Below are positions 63,150-64,000 of a stretch of 64,000 bases of DNA, piece after piece. Position 1 is the first letter of the stretch. Each line of letters starts with the position of its first letter. Made by a program: the position numbers and the translations under genes. The DNA lies in NCBI RefSeq assembly GCF_016654005.1, contig NZ_JAEPWN010000005.1:1-64000 (forward strand), given 5' to 3'. Below the pieces are notes generated by a model. It saw only the letters and a list, made by a program, of their open reading frames with translations. It made no database searches and had not been told where the DNA came from. The DNA is from Brevundimonas nasdae. GTDB taxonomy: Bacteria; Pseudomonadota; Alphaproteobacteria; Caulobacterales; Caulobacteraceae.

Positions 63150-64000
63150 TCACTCTTTATGCAAGTTCTTGCATTGCCGAGGCTGAGCCCAACCGTGATC
63201 GCCCGCCCCCAGTCGGATGACGAAGTCTGCGCCGCAAATATGCACGCCAGGGTCTCTCACGCCGCGCGCTGTGACGTTGTCGAAACGCGCCTCGCCCGGC
63301 GCCTGCACCTGAAATGCGACATCCCCCGCACCATCAATATCGAGGCCGTCGAACCGCAATCCGGTGATCGAATGCTGGCCCACGACGTGCAACGCCGGGT
63401 AGGCGCTATTGACGATGCGATTGTTCGTGAAGCGGATGTCAGCGGCGATAGGCTTGTCCAACGCGAACAGCCACAGGGCGCCGACGCCATGACGCCAGTT
63501 CGGATCCAGCACGCCGCTGCGCAGGATGGCGTTGTTCGACACCCGGATCACCCCCTGGAACGGCGTCGCCTCGAATCGTGCGCCCAGATGAATGCCGCCG
63601 CCGCTCAGGGTGTCCGCCAGCAGATTGCCTTCGACCGTGATGTCACGCCCGCCATAGACGGCGATGCCGTTGGCCAGGGTCGGCGCGATCACGGTATTGC
63701 GGCGATACACGATGTCCCGGTCCTCGCCCGGGTTAGACCATAGCGCCAGGCCGTCATCCCCTGCTCCGCGCACAAACACGTGCTCGACCAGTGCGTTGCT
63801 CACGCCGTTGCGCAGGTTGATCCCGTCCGCCGCCACATCAAAAATCCGCAGATGACGCATCGTCAGGCCGTCGAACGGCCCATCCAGCCAGGCCCCGACC
63901 TTGACGTGCTGCAGCCAGAGGTTCTCGATCAGCGATCCGTCGCCGTACCCGCCGCCCAATGCATTGACCTGGGCATGATCGTCGCGGTGATCGACCCGGC
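63150..64000 (-). CDS. Secreted right-handed beta-helix protein, GH87-like alpha-glucanase, 3' part only
   Basis: The window holds the last 282 residues, and the frame stays open to the window edge (reading ...DHAQVNALGGGYGDGSL). Repeated turns run GLTMRHLRIFDVAADGINL, SNALVEHVFVRGAGDDGLA and NTVIAPTLANGIAVYGGRD, which form a parallel beta-helix. The paired Asp in GDDGLALWS and the preceding DGINL are of the kind used as catalytic acids in GH87 mutanases and mycodextranases and in related GH49 enzymes, and the phrase pattern matches GH87 best. If so it would cut alpha-1,3- or mixed alpha-1,3/1,4-glucan outside the cell. Its stop lies 119 bp upstream of the GH97 start. The family call needs the missing N-terminal part. 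Confidence 0.6.
   Translation of the reverse strand, partial: RVDHRDDHAQVNALGGGYGDGSLIENLWLQHVKVGAWLDGPFDGLTMRHLRIFDVAADGINLRNGVSNALVEHVFVRGAGDDGLALWSNPGEDRDIVYRRNTVIAPTLANGIAVYGGRDITVEGNLLADTLSGGGIHLGARFEATPFQGVIRVSNNAILRSGVLDPNWRHGVGALWLFALDKPIAADIRFTNNRIVNSAYPALHVVGQHSITGLRFDGLDIDGAGDVAFQVQAPGEARFDNVTARGVRDPGVHICGADFVIRLGAGDHGWAQPRQCKNLHKE

Noticed and set aside
1..64000. CRISPR array, prophage or toxin-antitoxin module
   Set aside because: No regularly spaced direct repeats, no phage structural or integrase genes and no small toxin/antitoxin pair were seen.

Overview
The window looks like chromosomal DNA of a Brevundimonas/Caulobacter-type alphaproteobacterium. The evidence is GC-rich coding DNA with strong third-position G/C bias over most of its length, a Caulobacter/Xanthomonas-type TonB-dependent receptor, a short PutA with a separate Lrp-type regulator, and frequent GTG/TTG starts with 4-bp gene overlaps. 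The genus is inferred from gene content, not proven.

Layout. 1-6000 is an AT-richer surface-polysaccharide island. It opens with the start of an IS5-type transposase, then a SAM methyltransferase whose reading frame runs back into the IS end, a GT4 glycosyltransferase, and an oppositely transcribed capsule-export operon (ABC permease, polysaccharide co-polymerase, ABC ATPase, and a tightly coupled protein of unknown function). 6000-14250 holds putA with its divergent Lrp-type regulator, a GT4 glycosyltransferase, and the divergent glmS/glmM pair that makes amino-sugar precursors of the cell envelope. 14250-25400 holds secreted or lipid-anchored proteins, flavin and aldo-keto oxidoreductases, an epoxide-hydrolase-like protein, the fatty-acid oxidation pair fadJ-fadA with a LiuR-like box, and a PQQ-type sugar dehydrogenase. 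25500-30300 holds tRNA-Met with its own promoter, a Nudix hydrolase, a TlpA-like thioredoxin, and argH-lptM-like-lysA. 30300-35000 holds an hpt-like phosphoribosyltransferase and an MJ0042/DUF3426 protein, divergent from a chained ftsE-ftsX-ydcF-plsC operon. 35000-47400 holds a MipA/OmpV porin-like protein, a secreted HExxH peptidase, a five-gene run (dinG-like helicase, ybaK, DUF2125, chorismate-mutase-like, hisC), and the Lhr/PdeM DNA-damage pair. 47400-64000 holds a MATE exporter and then an apparent alpha-glucan utilisation locus.

The alpha-glucan locus (48867-64000 and beyond) is the most coherent accessory system. It carries a GPH-type sugar transporter, a LacI regulator, a DUF3857/transglutaminase/TPR exoprotein, a GH3 glucosidase, a TonB-dependent receptor, a GH97 alpha-glucosidase with inverting-type residues, and a right-handed beta-helix protein that runs off the window and resembles GH87 alpha-1,3-glucanases/mycodextranases. 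The inferred flow is beta-helix endo-hydrolysis at the cell surface, TonB-driven uptake, periplasmic GH97/GH3 trimming, and inner-membrane import by the MFS carrier under LacI control.

Gene calls rest on reading the translations by eye. Family names come from recognised motifs, not from database searches.
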